Under the pieces are notes generated by a model. The model made no database searches and was not told where the DNA came from. It saw only the letters and a program-made list of their open reading frames with translations. DNA of 64,000 nt, from NCBI GenBank assembly GCA_016124455.1, contig WGNQ01000004.1, positions 124,001-188,000 of the forward strand, written 5' to 3'. Shown piece after piece: positions 48,516 to 56,659 of the stretch (its first letter is position 1; the number at the start of each line of letters is the position of its first letter). The stretch comes from Sideroxydans sp. Lineage in GTDB: Bacteria > Pseudomonadota > Gammaproteobacteria > Burkholderiales > Gallionellaceae. The position numbers and the translations under genes were made by a program.

Positions 48516-48550
48516 TTACCCACATCGTTATCCACAGATAATGTGGACAA
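48516..48550. promoter_or_regulatory. cluster of three DnaA-box-like sites upstream of priA
   Basis: The cluster holds TTACCCACA (48516-48524, one mismatch), TTATCCACA (48528-48536, perfect E. coli-type box) and, inverted, TTGTCCACA (48550-48542, one mismatch). The last two face each other across 5 bp. AT-rich DNA (TATATATCG, GGTTATTATG) lies just upstream. The remaining sequence of the hemE-priA gap shows no further feature beyond a Shine-Dalgarno (AGGAG, 48602-48606) for priA. Confidence 0.55.
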
Positions 48551-48619
48551 CAAAAAATAGGTAATCCGCTAAGCTGGTTAGCGTCGTTTCGCAGAAATTA
48601 CAGGAGAAGCGTTTACTAA

Positions 48620-50797
48620 ATGCCTATTGTTCGCGTCGCCTTGGATGTGCCACTGACCACGCTGTTCGATTATGCAGTTGGGCATGCCGTGGACGCGTTG
48701 CCGGGGCAGCGCGTGCTGGTGCCGTTCGGGCGCAAACAGATGGTGGGCGTGGTGCTGGAGCAGGTGGAGGATTCGGCGCTGGATGCCGCACGTATCAAGC
48801 CCGTCGTGCGGGTGCTGGATGAGGCGCCGTTGCTGCCTGCCGATGTGCTGGAGCTGTTGCGTTTCTGCAGTGAGTATTACCATTACCCGCTCGGTGCTGT
48901 GGTCGTGGCGGCGTTGCCGGTCAGGCTGCGCAGTGCCGAACCGCTGGCGCGTCGCGAAGCGCAGCGCTATGCATTGACGCCTGCGGGCCAGGCATTGGCG
49001 ATGGAGCAGATTCCCGGGCGCAAGATCGTACAGCGCCGCCTGCTCGCCGCCCTGCAGCAGGGCGTGCTGACCATCGCGCAATTGCGCGCCCTGTCGCCGA
49101 GCGCACCGGCCGCATTGCAGGCAATGCGGGAGGCAGGCTGGGTGGAACCATGTGCGGTTGAAGCAGTGCCACCCGGGGTAGTTCTCCGTGATGCCCACAC
49201 GCTGAATGCCGAACAGCAGCAGGCTGTGGATGCGGTTGCACAATCTTCCGGCTATGGTTGCTTCCTGCTGCACGGTATTACCGGCAGCGGCAAGACCGAG
49301 ATCTATATGCACCTGATGCACCGCGTCCTGCAACGGGGTGGCCAGGTATTGTTGCTGGTACCGGAAATCAACCTGACGCCGCAACTGGAAAGTTACTTCA
49401 GCAGCCGCTTCCCGGATGTAGAGCTGGCCAGCCTGCACAGCGGGCTGGCAGAAGGCGTACGTGCGCAAAACTGGCTGCGTGCGCAATCCGGCCAGGCGCG
49501 TATCGTGCTCGGGACGCGGCTGGCCGTATTCGCGCCGTTGCCGCAGCTGAAACTGATCATTGTGGACGAAGAACACGACGCCTCGTTCAAGCAGCAGGAC
49601 GGCCTGCGCTATTCGGCACGCGACGTGGCGATTTTCCGCGCCAACCAGCGCCGCTTGCCCATCGTGCTCGGCTCGGCCACGCCATCGCTGGAGAGTTACC
49701 ACAATGCCCGGAGCGGGCGCTACCGGCTGTTGCAACTGACCGGGCGCGCGCATGCTGCGGCGCGTTTGCCCGATGTGCGTTGCATCAATACCAGCCACAG
49801 CATCCTGCATCACGGTATCAGCGAGCAGCTGCTTGCGGCGATACAGCAGCGCTTGCAGCGCGGCGAACAAAGCCTGATGTTCATCAATCGCCGTGGTTAT
49901 GCGCCGGTGCTGATGTGCACCGCCTGTGGCTGGCTATCAGGCTGTGCGCGTTGTGCAGGCAAGCTGGTGCTGCACTTGCAGGACCGGCGGTTACGCTGCC
50001 ATCACTGCGGTTACCAGACGCGCGTGCCGCATGCCTGCCCGGATTGCGGCAATGCCGACCTGCAGCCGGTCGGCATCGGTACGCAACGTGTGGAAGAGGT
50101 GTTACAGGAACGTTTTCCTGAAGCGCGCATCTTGCGCGTGGATCGCGACAGTACGCGCAACAAGGGAACCTGGAATGCGATGCGCCAACAGATCAAGGAC
50201 GAGGTGGTGGATATTCTGGTGGGCACCCAGATGCTGGCGAAAGGACATGATTTTCCCGGCCTCACGCTGGTCGGCGTGCTCAACCCGGACGGTGCACTAT
50301 ACAGCAGCGATTTCCGTGCATCGGAAAAACTGTATGCGCAACTGGCGCAGGTGGCCGGCCGTGCCGGGCGTGCGGAACAGCCGGGCGAGGTGCTGATACA
50401 GACTGCCTTCCCCGATCATCTGCTGTTCCGTGCGTTACGCGAACACGATTATGCTGCCTATGCGCAGGTCCTGCTGGACGAGCGTCAGTCGGCGGGTTTC
50501 CCGCCGTTCGTCTATCAGGCCATGCTGCGTGCCGAGGGCAAGCAGGAAGCCGAGGTATATGCATTCCTGCAGCAGGCACGCGAGGCGGCCGTGGCATTGG
50601 CGCTGCCGGTGGAGGTCTATGGCGTGGTGCCCGCAGCCATGCCGCGCCGCGCCAACCACACCCGTGCGCAAATATTGGTGCAATGTGACGCACGTAGAAT
50701 GCTGCAGCAATTCTTGCAGGCATGGTGCCCGCAACTTGAGGCGTTGCCGGCGCGTAAACTGCGCTGGTCGGTGGACGTGGATCCCCTGGATTTCTAA
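48620..50797 (+). CDS. priA: primosomal replication protein N' (PriA helicase)
   Basis: The 725-aa DEAH-type 3'-5' helicase restarts stalled replication forks. Domain order: N-terminal 3'-DNA-binding domain (about 1-105; VRVALDVPLTTLFDY), winged helix, helicase lobe 1 with Walker A GITGSGKTEIY and box DEEHD, then a zinc region with eight cysteines (CTACGWLSGCARC, RCHHCG, ACPDCG) inserted before lobe 2 (VGTQMLAKGHDFPGLTLVGV). No other primosome gene is nearby. It is preceded by DnaA-box-like sites. Confidence 0.96.
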   Translation: MPIVRVALDVPLTTLFDYAVGHAVDALPGQRVLVPFGRKQMVGVVLEQVEDSALDAARIKPVVRVLDEAPLLPADVLELLRFCSEYYHYPLGAVVVAALPVRLRSAEPLARREAQRYALTPAGQALAMEQIPGRKIVQRRLLAALQQGVLTIAQLRALSPSAPAALQAMREAGWVEPCAVEAVPPGVVLRDAHTLNAEQQQAVDAVAQSSGYGCFLLHGITGSGKTEIYMHLMHRVLQRGGQVLLLVPEINLTPQLESYFSSRFPDVELASLHSGLAEGVRAQNWLRAQSGQARIVLGTRLAVFAPLPQLKLIIVDEEHDASFKQQDGLRYSARDVAIFRANQRRLPIVLGSATPSLESYHNARSGRYRLLQLTGRAHAAARLPDVRCINTSHSILHHGISEQLLAAIQQRLQRGEQSLMFINRRGYAPVLMCTACGWLSGCARCAGKLVLHLQDRRLRCHHCGYQTRVPHACPDCGNADLQPVGIGTQRVEEVLQERFPEARILRVDRDSTRNKGTWNAMRQQIKDEVVDILVGTQMLAKGHDFPGLTLVGVLNPDGALYSSDFRASEKLYAQLAQVAGRAGRAEQPGEVLIQTAFPDHLLFRALREHDYAAYAQVLLDERQSAGFPPFVYQAMLRAEGKQEAEVYAFLQQAREAAVALALPVEVYGVVPAAMPRRANHTRAQILVQCDARRMLQQFLQAWCPQLEALPARKLRWSVDVDPLDF

Positions 50798-50808
50798 AAG
50801 GGGGGTGT

Positions 50809-50858
50809 CCCCATACCCCTTATGGGGGGATTGACCACAATGAAGTTGGGTATAGACT
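50809..50858 (+). promoter_or_regulatory. promoter and palindrome upstream of petABC
   Basis: TTGACC (50831-50836), 16 bp, then TAGACT (50853-50858) is a reasonable sigma70 promoter, 44 bp before petA. Just upstream, CCCCATA (50809-50815) and TATGGGG (50821-50827) form a 7-bp palindrome with a 5-nt spacer. It abuts the -35 box and has no U-run, so it looks more like an operator than a terminator for priA. Confidence 0.45.
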
Positions 50859-50901
50859 CTCGAAAAATCCGAAATGCACTTAACTAAAAAGGGAGGTACA
50901 G

Positions 50902-51417
50902 ATGTCAGGCAGCGACACGATAGACAACCCGGAACGCCGTAATTTCCTGGGCAAGATCACCACAGTGGCAGGCGTGACCGGAGCAGCCGCAGCCTGCTGG
51001 CCTTTCGTCAACAGCATGAACCCGAGTTCGGATGTGCTGGCCAAGGCCACCACCGAAGTCGACCTCAGCAACATTCCTCCCGGTGGCGAACACTCCGTGG
51101 CGTGGCAGGGCAAGCCGGTGTTTGTGGTGCACCGCACGCCGGAGCAGATCAAGAATGCAGAGTCCTCCAACGGCTCCATCGATCCGGAAGCCGACAGCAA
51201 GCGCGTACTCAAGCCGGAGTGGCTGGTGGTGGTCGGCATCTGTACCCACCTCGGCTGCGTGCCCAACCGTGATCCGGAAGGCGGTTGGCTGTGCCCCTGC
51301 CATGGCAGCATGTACGATGCCAGCGGCCGCGTGATCCGCGGGCCGGCGCCCAAGAATCTGGAAGTGCCGACCTACAGCTTTGTCAGCGACAACAAAATCC
51401 TCATCGGAAAAGCTTAA
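50902..51417 (+). CDS. petA: ubiquinol-cytochrome c reductase Rieske iron-sulfur subunit
   Basis: The 171-aa subunit of the bc1 complex has an N-terminal Tat-type signal/anchor ([20 protein letters not shown]) and a Rieske fold with the 2Fe-2S ligands Cys114 and His116 (CTHLGC), Cys131 and His134 (CPCHGS), and the Cys119-Cys133 disulfide pair. GGGAGG lies 5 nt before the ATG. It accepts electrons from ubiquinol and passes them to cytochrome c1. It is first in petA-petB-petC. Confidence 0.97.
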   Translation: MSGSDTIDNPERRNFLGKITTVAGVTGAAAACWPFVNSMNPSSDVLAKATTEVDLSNIPPGGEHSVAWQGKPVFVVHRTPEQIKNAESSNGSIDPEADSKRVLKPEWLVVVGICTHLGCVPNRDPEGGWLCPCHGSMYDASGRVIRGPAPKNLEVPTYSFVSDNKILIGKA

Positions 51418-51426
51418 GGGGGCATC

Positions 51427-52638
51427 ATGTTCAATCGAATGATTTCATGGATAGACCAGCGTTTCCCACTCACCTCTTTCGTCAAGCATGACCTTACCGG
51501 CTACCCGACGCCGCGCAACCTGAGCTACTGGTGGAACTTCGGTTTCCTCGCCGGCTTCGTGCTCGTGCTGCAGCTGGCGACCGGGATTTTCCTGGCGATG
51601 CACTACAAGGCCGACTCGGGCATGGCGTTCGACTCGATCCAGCACATCATGCGCGACGTGAATTACGGCTGGCTGCTGCGTTACCTGCACGCTACCGGCG
51701 CCTCGGCATTCTTTGTGGTGGTGTATGTGCACATGGCACGTACGCTGTATTACGGCTCCTACCGCAAGCCGCGCGAGCTGCTGTGGTGGACCGGCCAGGG
51801 ATTGCTGCTGCTGCTGATGGCGATTTCCTTCATGGGCTACCTGCTGCCATGGGGACAGATGTCGTACTGGGGCGCGGCGGTGATTACCAATCTGTTCCGC
51901 GCCACGCCGTTCATCGGTGACCAGGTGGTGATCTGGCTGCGCGGCGATTACGGCGTAGGCGATGCCACCCTGACCCGTTTCTTTGCGCTGCACTACCTGT
52001 TCCCGTTCATTATCGTGGGCGGCGTGGTGATCCACCTGATCGCGCTGCACACCGTAAAGAGCAGCAATCCTTCCGGCATCAATCTGGCGGACAAGGACAA
52101 CATCCCGTTCCACCCGTATTTCACGATCAAGGACATGTTCGGGCTGGGCGTTTACCTGCTGGTCTTCTTCGTGTTCGTGTTCTTCTTCCCCAACGCCTTC
52201 ATCGAGGCGGCCAACAACATCCCGGCCAACCCGATGCAGACGCCTCCGCACATCGTGCCGGAATGGTACTTCCTGCCGTTCTACGCCATCCTGCGTTCGG
52301 TGCCTGACCTGATCGGAGGCGTGGTGGCGATGGGGCTGTCGGTGATGATTTTCGCCGCCATGCCGTATATGGATCGTTCGCGCATACCGGGCGGTGCGCA
52401 TTACCGGCCGCTGTATCGTCTCCAGTTCTACATATTCATCATCGCCATCTTCGTGCTCGGCTATGTCGGTTCGCAACCGGTGACCGACAACATCGTGCTG
52501 CTCGGCCGCGGCGCTACGCTGGTTTATTTTGCCTGCTTCCTGTTCCTGCCGATCATTTCGAAAGTGGAGGAACGTATGCTGCTCAAGCGCGGGTTGCCGC
52601 CCGCGGTGCGTGCCATGGTGGAAGGAGAAAAAGCATGA
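51427..52638 (+). CDS. petB: ubiquinol-cytochrome c reductase cytochrome b subunit
   Basis: The 403-aa integral membrane protein has eight predicted helices. The paired heme histidines are in helices B and D (RYLHATGASAFFVVVYVHMAR; FALHYLFPFIIVGGVVIHLIALH, first 20 residues of each sufficing), and the Qo-site motif is PEWYFLPFYAILR. It is full length, combining the b6-like part and the subunit-IV-like part as in proteobacterial bc1. It overlaps petC by ATGA. Confidence 0.97.
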   Translation: MFNRMISWIDQRFPLTSFVKHDLTGYPTPRNLSYWWNFGFLAGFVLVLQLATGIFLAMHYKADSGMAFDSIQHIMRDVNYGWLLRYLHATGASAFFVVVYVHMARTLYYGSYRKPRELLWWTGQGLLLLLMAISFMGYLLPWGQMSYWGAAVITNLFRATPFIGDQVVIWLRGDYGVGDATLTRFFALHYLFPFIIVGGVVIHLIALHTVKSSNPSGINLADKDNIPFHPYFTIKDMFGLGVYLLVFFVFVFFFPNAFIEAANNIPANPMQTPPHIVPEWYFLPFYAILRSVPDLIGGVVAMGLSVMIFAAMPYMDRSRIPGGAHYRPLYRLQFYIFIIAIFVLGYVGSQPVTDNIVLLGRGATLVYFACFLFLPIISKVEERMLLKRGLPPAVRAMVEGEKA

Positions 52639-53312
52639 TTAACCATCGTTCATCGAAGCGCTTCTGCCTGGTATTGCTGCTGGGACTGTTGCCGCTGTTT
52701 GCCAATGCCAGTGAGGAAAAGCTCGACGAGAGCCCGATCCCGACCGACCGCGCATCGATCCAGCGCGGTGCGGAAGAGGTGGTGACTACCTGCGGCGGCT
52801 GCCATGGCCTCAAGTACGTCAAGTACAGCGATCTGCTTACCCTGGGTTTCGCCAAGGACAAGGTGGACGGCTGGCGCGGTCCGTTGCCGCTGGATGCGGC
52901 CCTCAAACCGCAGATGTCGGCAGACGATGCCACGGCATCTTTCGGGGTGGCGCCGCCAGACCTGAGCCTGATGGCGGCGGCCCGCGAAGGCGGCGGACAC
53001 TACCTGTACAGCTACCTGACCGGCTATCACATAAACGACAAGGGCGAGCTGACCAACAGCGTGTTTCCGGTTACGCGCATGCCGGATGTGCTGGGTCTGT
53101 CCGGCATCACCGACCCGAAACAGCGTGCCGAGATGGAGGAGAAGGCCAAGGACGTCAGCGCGTTCCTGATCTGGGCGGCCGATCCGCATGCACAGGAGCG
53201 CAAGCACCTGGGCTATTACGTCCTGGCCTATGTGTTCGTGATGACCATTCTGCTGTTCCTGTGGAAGAAACAGATCTGGCACGACATCGACCGTCAGCCC
53301 AAGATCGAGTAA
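52635..53312 (+). CDS. petC: ubiquinol-cytochrome c reductase cytochrome c1 subunit
   Basis: The 225-aa c-type cytochrome has a signal peptide ending near ANA (residue 25), heme-binding CGGCH at Cys53-Cys56-His57, and a distal ligand Met probably in TRMPDVLG. A C-terminal membrane anchor (about 192-211; VLAYVFVMTILLFLW) is followed by a short positively charged tail. It is last in the petABC operon and followed by a hairpin terminator. Confidence 0.95.
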   Translation: MINHRSSKRFCLVLLLGLLPLFANASEEKLDESPIPTDRASIQRGAEEVVTTCGGCHGLKYVKYSDLLTLGFAKDKVDGWRGPLPLDAALKPQMSADDATASFGVAPPDLSLMAAAREGGGHYLYSYLTGYHINDKGELTNSVFPVTRMPDVLGLSGITDPKQRAEMEEKAKDVSAFLIWAADPHAQERKHLGYYVLAYVFVMTILLFLWKKQIWHDIDRQPKIE

Positions 53313-53356
53313 CGCCGCACCCGGGGGCGGATCAAACTGCCCCGTGTTATGCTGTA

Positions 53357-53385
53357 GCGGCTCCTGCGGGAGCCGCCTGCTTTTG
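53357..53385 (+). terminator. terminator after petABC
   Basis: GCGGCTCC (53357-53364) and GGAGCCGC (53369-53376) form an 8-bp stem with a TGCG loop, followed by CTGCTTTTG. The U-run is short and slightly displaced. Confidence 0.75.
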
Positions 53386-53417
53386 TGGCGCACCCAACAT
53401 TTTTCAAGGCCAGCCGC

Positions 53418-54830
53418 ATGACCGAAACCTCTGCTTTTATCAGCCAGCTGCGCGTTGCCGTCGGTGCCGAGAATGTGCTGACCGGCGAAGCCGCTACGCC
53501 GTATTGCAGGGACTGGCGCGGGCGTTATGCGGGCACTGCGCTGGCGGTGCTGCTGCCGGGCAATACCCGGCAGGTGTCAGACGCGGTGCGGCTGTGTGCC
53601 GAACATAAAATCGCCATGGTACCGCAAGGCGGCAACACCAGCCTGTGCGGCGCGTCAGTGCCGCTGGCGGGCGAGTTGCCGCAAGTCGTTATCAGCTTGT
53701 CGCGCCTGAATCGCATCCGCCATGTCGATGCCATCAACTACACCATGACCGTCGAGGCCGGTTGCAAACTCGCCAGCCTGTACCAGGCGGCGGAACAGGC
53801 AAACCGGCTGTTCCCGCTCGGCCTGACTGCGATCGCGCCGCACTGCGAGATCGGCGGCAACATTTCCACCAATGCCGGCGGCGTTGGCGTGCTGCGCTAC
53901 GGCAGCGCGCGCGACCTCGTGCTGGGGCTGGAAGTGGTATTGCCGGACGGCCGTATCTGGGAAGGCCTGCGCAGCCTGCGCAAGGATAATACCGGCTATG
54001 ACCTCAAGCATTTGTTCATCGGTGCGGAGGGTACGCTGGGCATCATTACCGCCGCCGTGCTGAAACTCTTCCCGCGTCCGCAATCGACTGCTACGGCCTG
54101 CATCGCGGTGCGCGACCCGGAGGCCGCCGTCGAGTTGCTGGCCTACCTGCGCGCGAATTGCGGCGACACCCTCGGCGCCTTCGAACTGATCTCGCGTTCC
54201 TGCCTCGACCTGGTGTTCAAGCATATTCCGGGGACCCGCGAGCCGTTCGCCAGCAGGCACGAATGGCTCGTCATCACCCAGCTCGGCAACGTGTTGCCGG
54301 AACCGCTGGATGCGGCACTGAGCGCTGCACTGGAGGAATTCGACGACGGGGTGGTGGAATACACGGTTACCGCCGATCCGGCGCAGGCGGAGGCCTGGTG
54401 GAAATTGCGCAAGAGCATCAGTGATGCGCAGAAGATCGAAGGTATCAGCATCAAGCACGATGTATCGGTGCCGGTCAGCCTTGTTGCGCAATTCATCGCG
54501 CAGGCCAGTGCCGCCCTGGGCAGCGCCTATCCCGGCATCCGCATTGTCGCTTTCGGCCACATGGGCGACGGCAATATCCATTACAACGCCTCGATGCCCG
54601 AGGCCGGGCAGAACAAGGCATTCATCGAGCAGCACGAGCACGCGATCAATCGCATCGTGTACGAAGTGGTGGCGAAACTCGACGGCAGCATCAGCGCCGA
54701 ACACGGGCTGGGCCAGCTCAAGCGCGATGAAATCACCCGCTACAAGAGTGCGCTGGAAATCGAGCTAATGCGCAGCATCAAGCACACGCTCGACCCGTAC
54801 GCGCTGATGAATCCGGGTAAAGTGGTATAG
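53418..54830 (+). CDS. FAD-binding 2-hydroxyacid dehydrogenase (GlcD/D-2-hydroxyglutarate dehydrogenase-like)
   Basis: The 470-aa flavoprotein has a PCMH-type FAD domain (about 40-220; VPQGGNTSLCGASVP and EIGGNISTNAGGVGVLRYGS) and a FAD-oxidase C-terminal domain with the metal-site motif GHMGDGNIHYN and SAEHGLGQLKRDE. Members oxidise D-2-hydroxyacids (lactate, glycolate, 2-hydroxyglutarate) and pass electrons to quinone or a carrier. The substrate cannot be told from sequence, and no glcE/glcF partners follow. The DPYALMNPGKV ending is typical. I chose ATG 53418; a longer frame to 53385 starts in the terminator region. Confidence 0.88.
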   Translation: MTETSAFISQLRVAVGAENVLTGEAATPYCRDWRGRYAGTALAVLLPGNTRQVSDAVRLCAEHKIAMVPQGGNTSLCGASVPLAGELPQVVISLSRLNRIRHVDAINYTMTVEAGCKLASLYQAAEQANRLFPLGLTAIAPHCEIGGNISTNAGGVGVLRYGSARDLVLGLEVVLPDGRIWEGLRSLRKDNTGYDLKHLFIGAEGTLGIITAAVLKLFPRPQSTATACIAVRDPEAAVELLAYLRANCGDTLGAFELISRSCLDLVFKHIPGTREPFASRHEWLVITQLGNVLPEPLDAALSAALEEFDDGVVEYTVTADPAQAEAWWKLRKSISDAQKIEGISIKHDVSVPVSLVAQFIAQASAALGSAYPGIRIVAFGHMGDGNIHYNASMPEAGQNKAFIEQHEHAINRIVYEVVAKLDGSISAEHGLGQLKRDEITRYKSALEIELMRSIKHTLDPYALMNPGKVV

Positions 54831-54887
54831 CCGGATACGGGCGGTCGCCCGTTCCGGATGTTCAACCAAGGTGGGGGAGTACGGCAT

Positions 54888-55703
54888 ATGGCGAGTCAAC
54901 CCGATATCACCAACATGGCATTATTCTGCGATTTCGAGAACGTTGCGCTGGGCGTGCGCGATGCCCGGTATGCACAGTTCGACATCAGGAAAGTGCTCGA
55001 GCGCCTGCTGCTCAAGGGCAGCATCGTGGTCAAGAAAGCCTATTGCGACTGGGAGCGCTACAAGGAATTCAAGGGCACCATGCACGAGGCGGCGTTCGAG
55101 CTGATCGAGATTCCGCACGTGCGCCAGTCGGGCAAGAACTCGGCGGATATCCGCATGGTGGTGGATGCGCTAGACCTCTGTTATACCAAGGCCCATGTCG
55201 ACACTTTTGTGATTATCAGCGGCGACTCGGATTTCTCGCCGCTGGTTTCCAAGCTGCGCGAGAACAACAAATACGTGATCGGCATCGGCGTAAAGGATTC
55301 GACCTCCGATTTGCTGAGTGCGAATTGCGATGAGTTTATTTTCTACGATGACCTGGTACGCGAACAGGAAACGAAGAAAAAACAGGCTGTCAAAAAATCG
55401 CCGGCCAAATCCGCCGCCAGGCCCGCCGAGGCCCGGGGCGGAGAAGACAAGCGGCAGGAAGCGCTGGAGTTCCTGGTGGAGACTGTCGAGGGCCTGATTT
55501 CCGAGCGCGGTTCCGACGAGAAAATCTGGGGGTCGATGGTCAAGTCCACGATGCAGCGGCGCAGGCCGGGCTTTACCGAATCGTCCTATGGCTATCGCTC
55601 GTTCAAGGAGCTGGTAGAGGATGCGCAGAAGAACAAGCTGCTCGCGGTAGTGCGCGATGAAAAGTCGGGACAGTACACGATTCGGTTGACAGCGGTTGAC
55701 TAG
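54888..55703 (+). CDS. NYN-domain RNase-like protein with C-terminal LOTUS/OST-HTH-like domain
   Basis: This 271-aa protein has an N-terminal NYN (PIN-like) domain, residues about 5-150, with the acidic set expected for a metal nuclease: CDFENV (Asp/Glu), NSADIRMVVDAL and ISGDSDFSPLV. A Lys/Ala-rich linker (about 165-190) follows, then a helical domain (about 195-270; LEFLVETVEGLISERG, SYGYRSFKELVEDAQKN) like OST-HTH. The family (LabA/MARF1-like) is thought to act on RNA; no target is evident. ATG 54888 has GGAG 8 nt upstream. It stands alone after the oxidase gene. Confidence 0.85.
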   Translation: MASQPDITNMALFCDFENVALGVRDARYAQFDIRKVLERLLLKGSIVVKKAYCDWERYKEFKGTMHEAAFELIEIPHVRQSGKNSADIRMVVDALDLCYTKAHVDTFVIISGDSDFSPLVSKLRENNKYVIGIGVKDSTSDLLSANCDEFIFYDDLVREQETKKKQAVKKSPAKSAARPAEARGGEDKRQEALEFLVETVEGLISERGSDEKIWGSMVKSTMQRRRPGFTESSYGYRSFKELVEDAQKNKLLAVVRDEKSGQYTIRLTAVD

Positions 55704-55725
55704 GAGGCGTGATTTACAGATGGCA

Positions 55726-55748
55726 GCTTTGTCCCAGTAGCGGACATT
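55726..55748 (+). repeat. imperfect direct repeat, left copy
   Basis: A 23-bp sequence ending in TAGCGGACATT matches the copy at 56120-56142 at 20 positions. It begins 23 bp after the NYN gene and precedes the low-GC lipoprotein gene. Confidence 0.7.
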
Positions 55749-55775
55749 CCTTGTTTACCTACCGGATGAATTAAA

Positions 55776-56102
55776 TTGATATTTTCTTGGGGCAGAAAAT
55801 ACCTTCTCATGTTGGCTGTCTCGGCCATACTCATGACGGCATGTGCTACAACAGCGAATTTTGAAGATTGGATAGGTGACTGGGTGGGGGGCGACATACA
55901 AGAACTGCTGGATGCATGGGGGCCGCCTGAACACACCTATGTTCTACAAAACGGAAATACCGAGTATGAATACAATATAACCAAGAAAGCTGTCTTGCCA
56001 AACGCGTGCATTGTTTTCTTTGAGGTCAGCCGGGATAACCATAAAATTATTCATATACGACATGAAGGAAAACTTTGTCGCCGAGCTCCTTCAATAGTGT
56101 AG
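55776..56102 (+). CDS. small putative lipoprotein
   Basis: The 108-aa protein has a lipoprotein signal (MIFSWGRKYLLMLAVSAI) and lipobox LMTAC (Cys23). The mature part has WIGDWVGGDIQELLDAWGPP, then NGNTEYEYNI and two further cysteines (ACIVFF; KLCRR). The W-G-P-P/NG-x-Y-x-Y pattern recalls small BamE/SmpA-like lipoproteins, but the match is loose and I assign no function. The TTG start at 55776 keeps the positively charged n-region, with GGATG 8 nt upstream; ATG 55809 would remove it. Base composition is visibly AT-richer than its neighbours, and direct repeats flank it. Confidence 0.7.
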   Translation: MIFSWGRKYLLMLAVSAILMTACATTANFEDWIGDWVGGDIQELLDAWGPPEHTYVLQNGNTEYEYNITKKAVLPNACIVFFEVSRDNHKIIHIRHEGKLCRRAPSIV

Positions 56103-56119
56103 ATAGTTCTAGAGTGACG

Positions 56120-56142
56120 GTTTTGTCTCACTAGCGGACATT
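56120..56142 (+). repeat. imperfect direct repeat, right copy
   Basis: This is the right partner of 55726-55748: same orientation, 3 mismatches in 23 bp, identical over TAGCGGACATT. It begins 18 bp after the lipoprotein stop. Confidence 0.7.
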
Positions 56143-56204
56143 AAGCATATATCTAACTTATAGTGGAAGTTGCTGGCCTAATAACCATTACTATTAAAAC
56201 TTGT

Positions 56205-56492
56205 ATGTCATCCCTTCATAAAGTGCAATGTGATATTCACGGCGAACAAGATGAAGCATTCGTTTGCCAACATATTGCTCATTCACTTCACACAGGAATA
56301 CCTGTGGGTTTTTTCTGGTCTGTCGAGTCAGAGCAACGTCATCCTGATGCTTGGTGCGCAAAATGTGAAGGCTCCAGATTAGATGCTGGCGGGGACTGGA
56401 CTCCGGAAGTTGAAAAGTTGTTGGGTATAAAGCTACTGTGTGGCAGCTGTTATGAAAATGCAAAGTCTATTTGGTTAGACAGTAAAAAGTAA
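56205..56492 (+). CDS. small cysteine-rich (putative zinc-binding) protein
   Basis: The 95-aa cytoplasmic protein has ordered Cys/His groups: CDIHGEQDEAFVCQHI near the N-terminus, WCAKCE in the middle and LLCGSCYENAK near the end. That gives two CxxC knuckles plus a Cys-His and Cys-x-His pair, suggesting two zinc sites. I recognise the pattern from hypothetical proteins of many proteobacteria, but know no function. ATG 56205 is preferred; a GTG at 56163 would add 14 residues. AT-rich codon use sets it apart from neighbours. The 167 bp after it hold no gene I can support. Confidence 0.65.
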   Translation: MSSLHKVQCDIHGEQDEAFVCQHIAHSLHTGIPVGFFWSVESEQRHPDAWCAKCEGSRLDAGGDWTPEVEKLLGIKLLCGSCYENAKSIWLDSKK

Positions 56493-56659
56493 TTCAACTG
56501 AATAGTTGAACCATTGCAGCCTGCATTCCCACTTCAGTGAAGCTGCAATGTCTGCTTTGGGCACACAGCAGTTGTTCAATGTTGCATAATCTTTCGGTGC
56601 ACCGTTATTGGGTTCTGGAAGTACAGAATGTCCAGTATTAACGGGAATTGGAGTCCGCG

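Noticed and set aside
48336..48550. Chromosomal replication origin
   Set aside because: Only four boxes, two of them imperfect; no dnaA or gidA nearby; and no change of gene strand bias at this point. Kept only as a DnaA-site finding.
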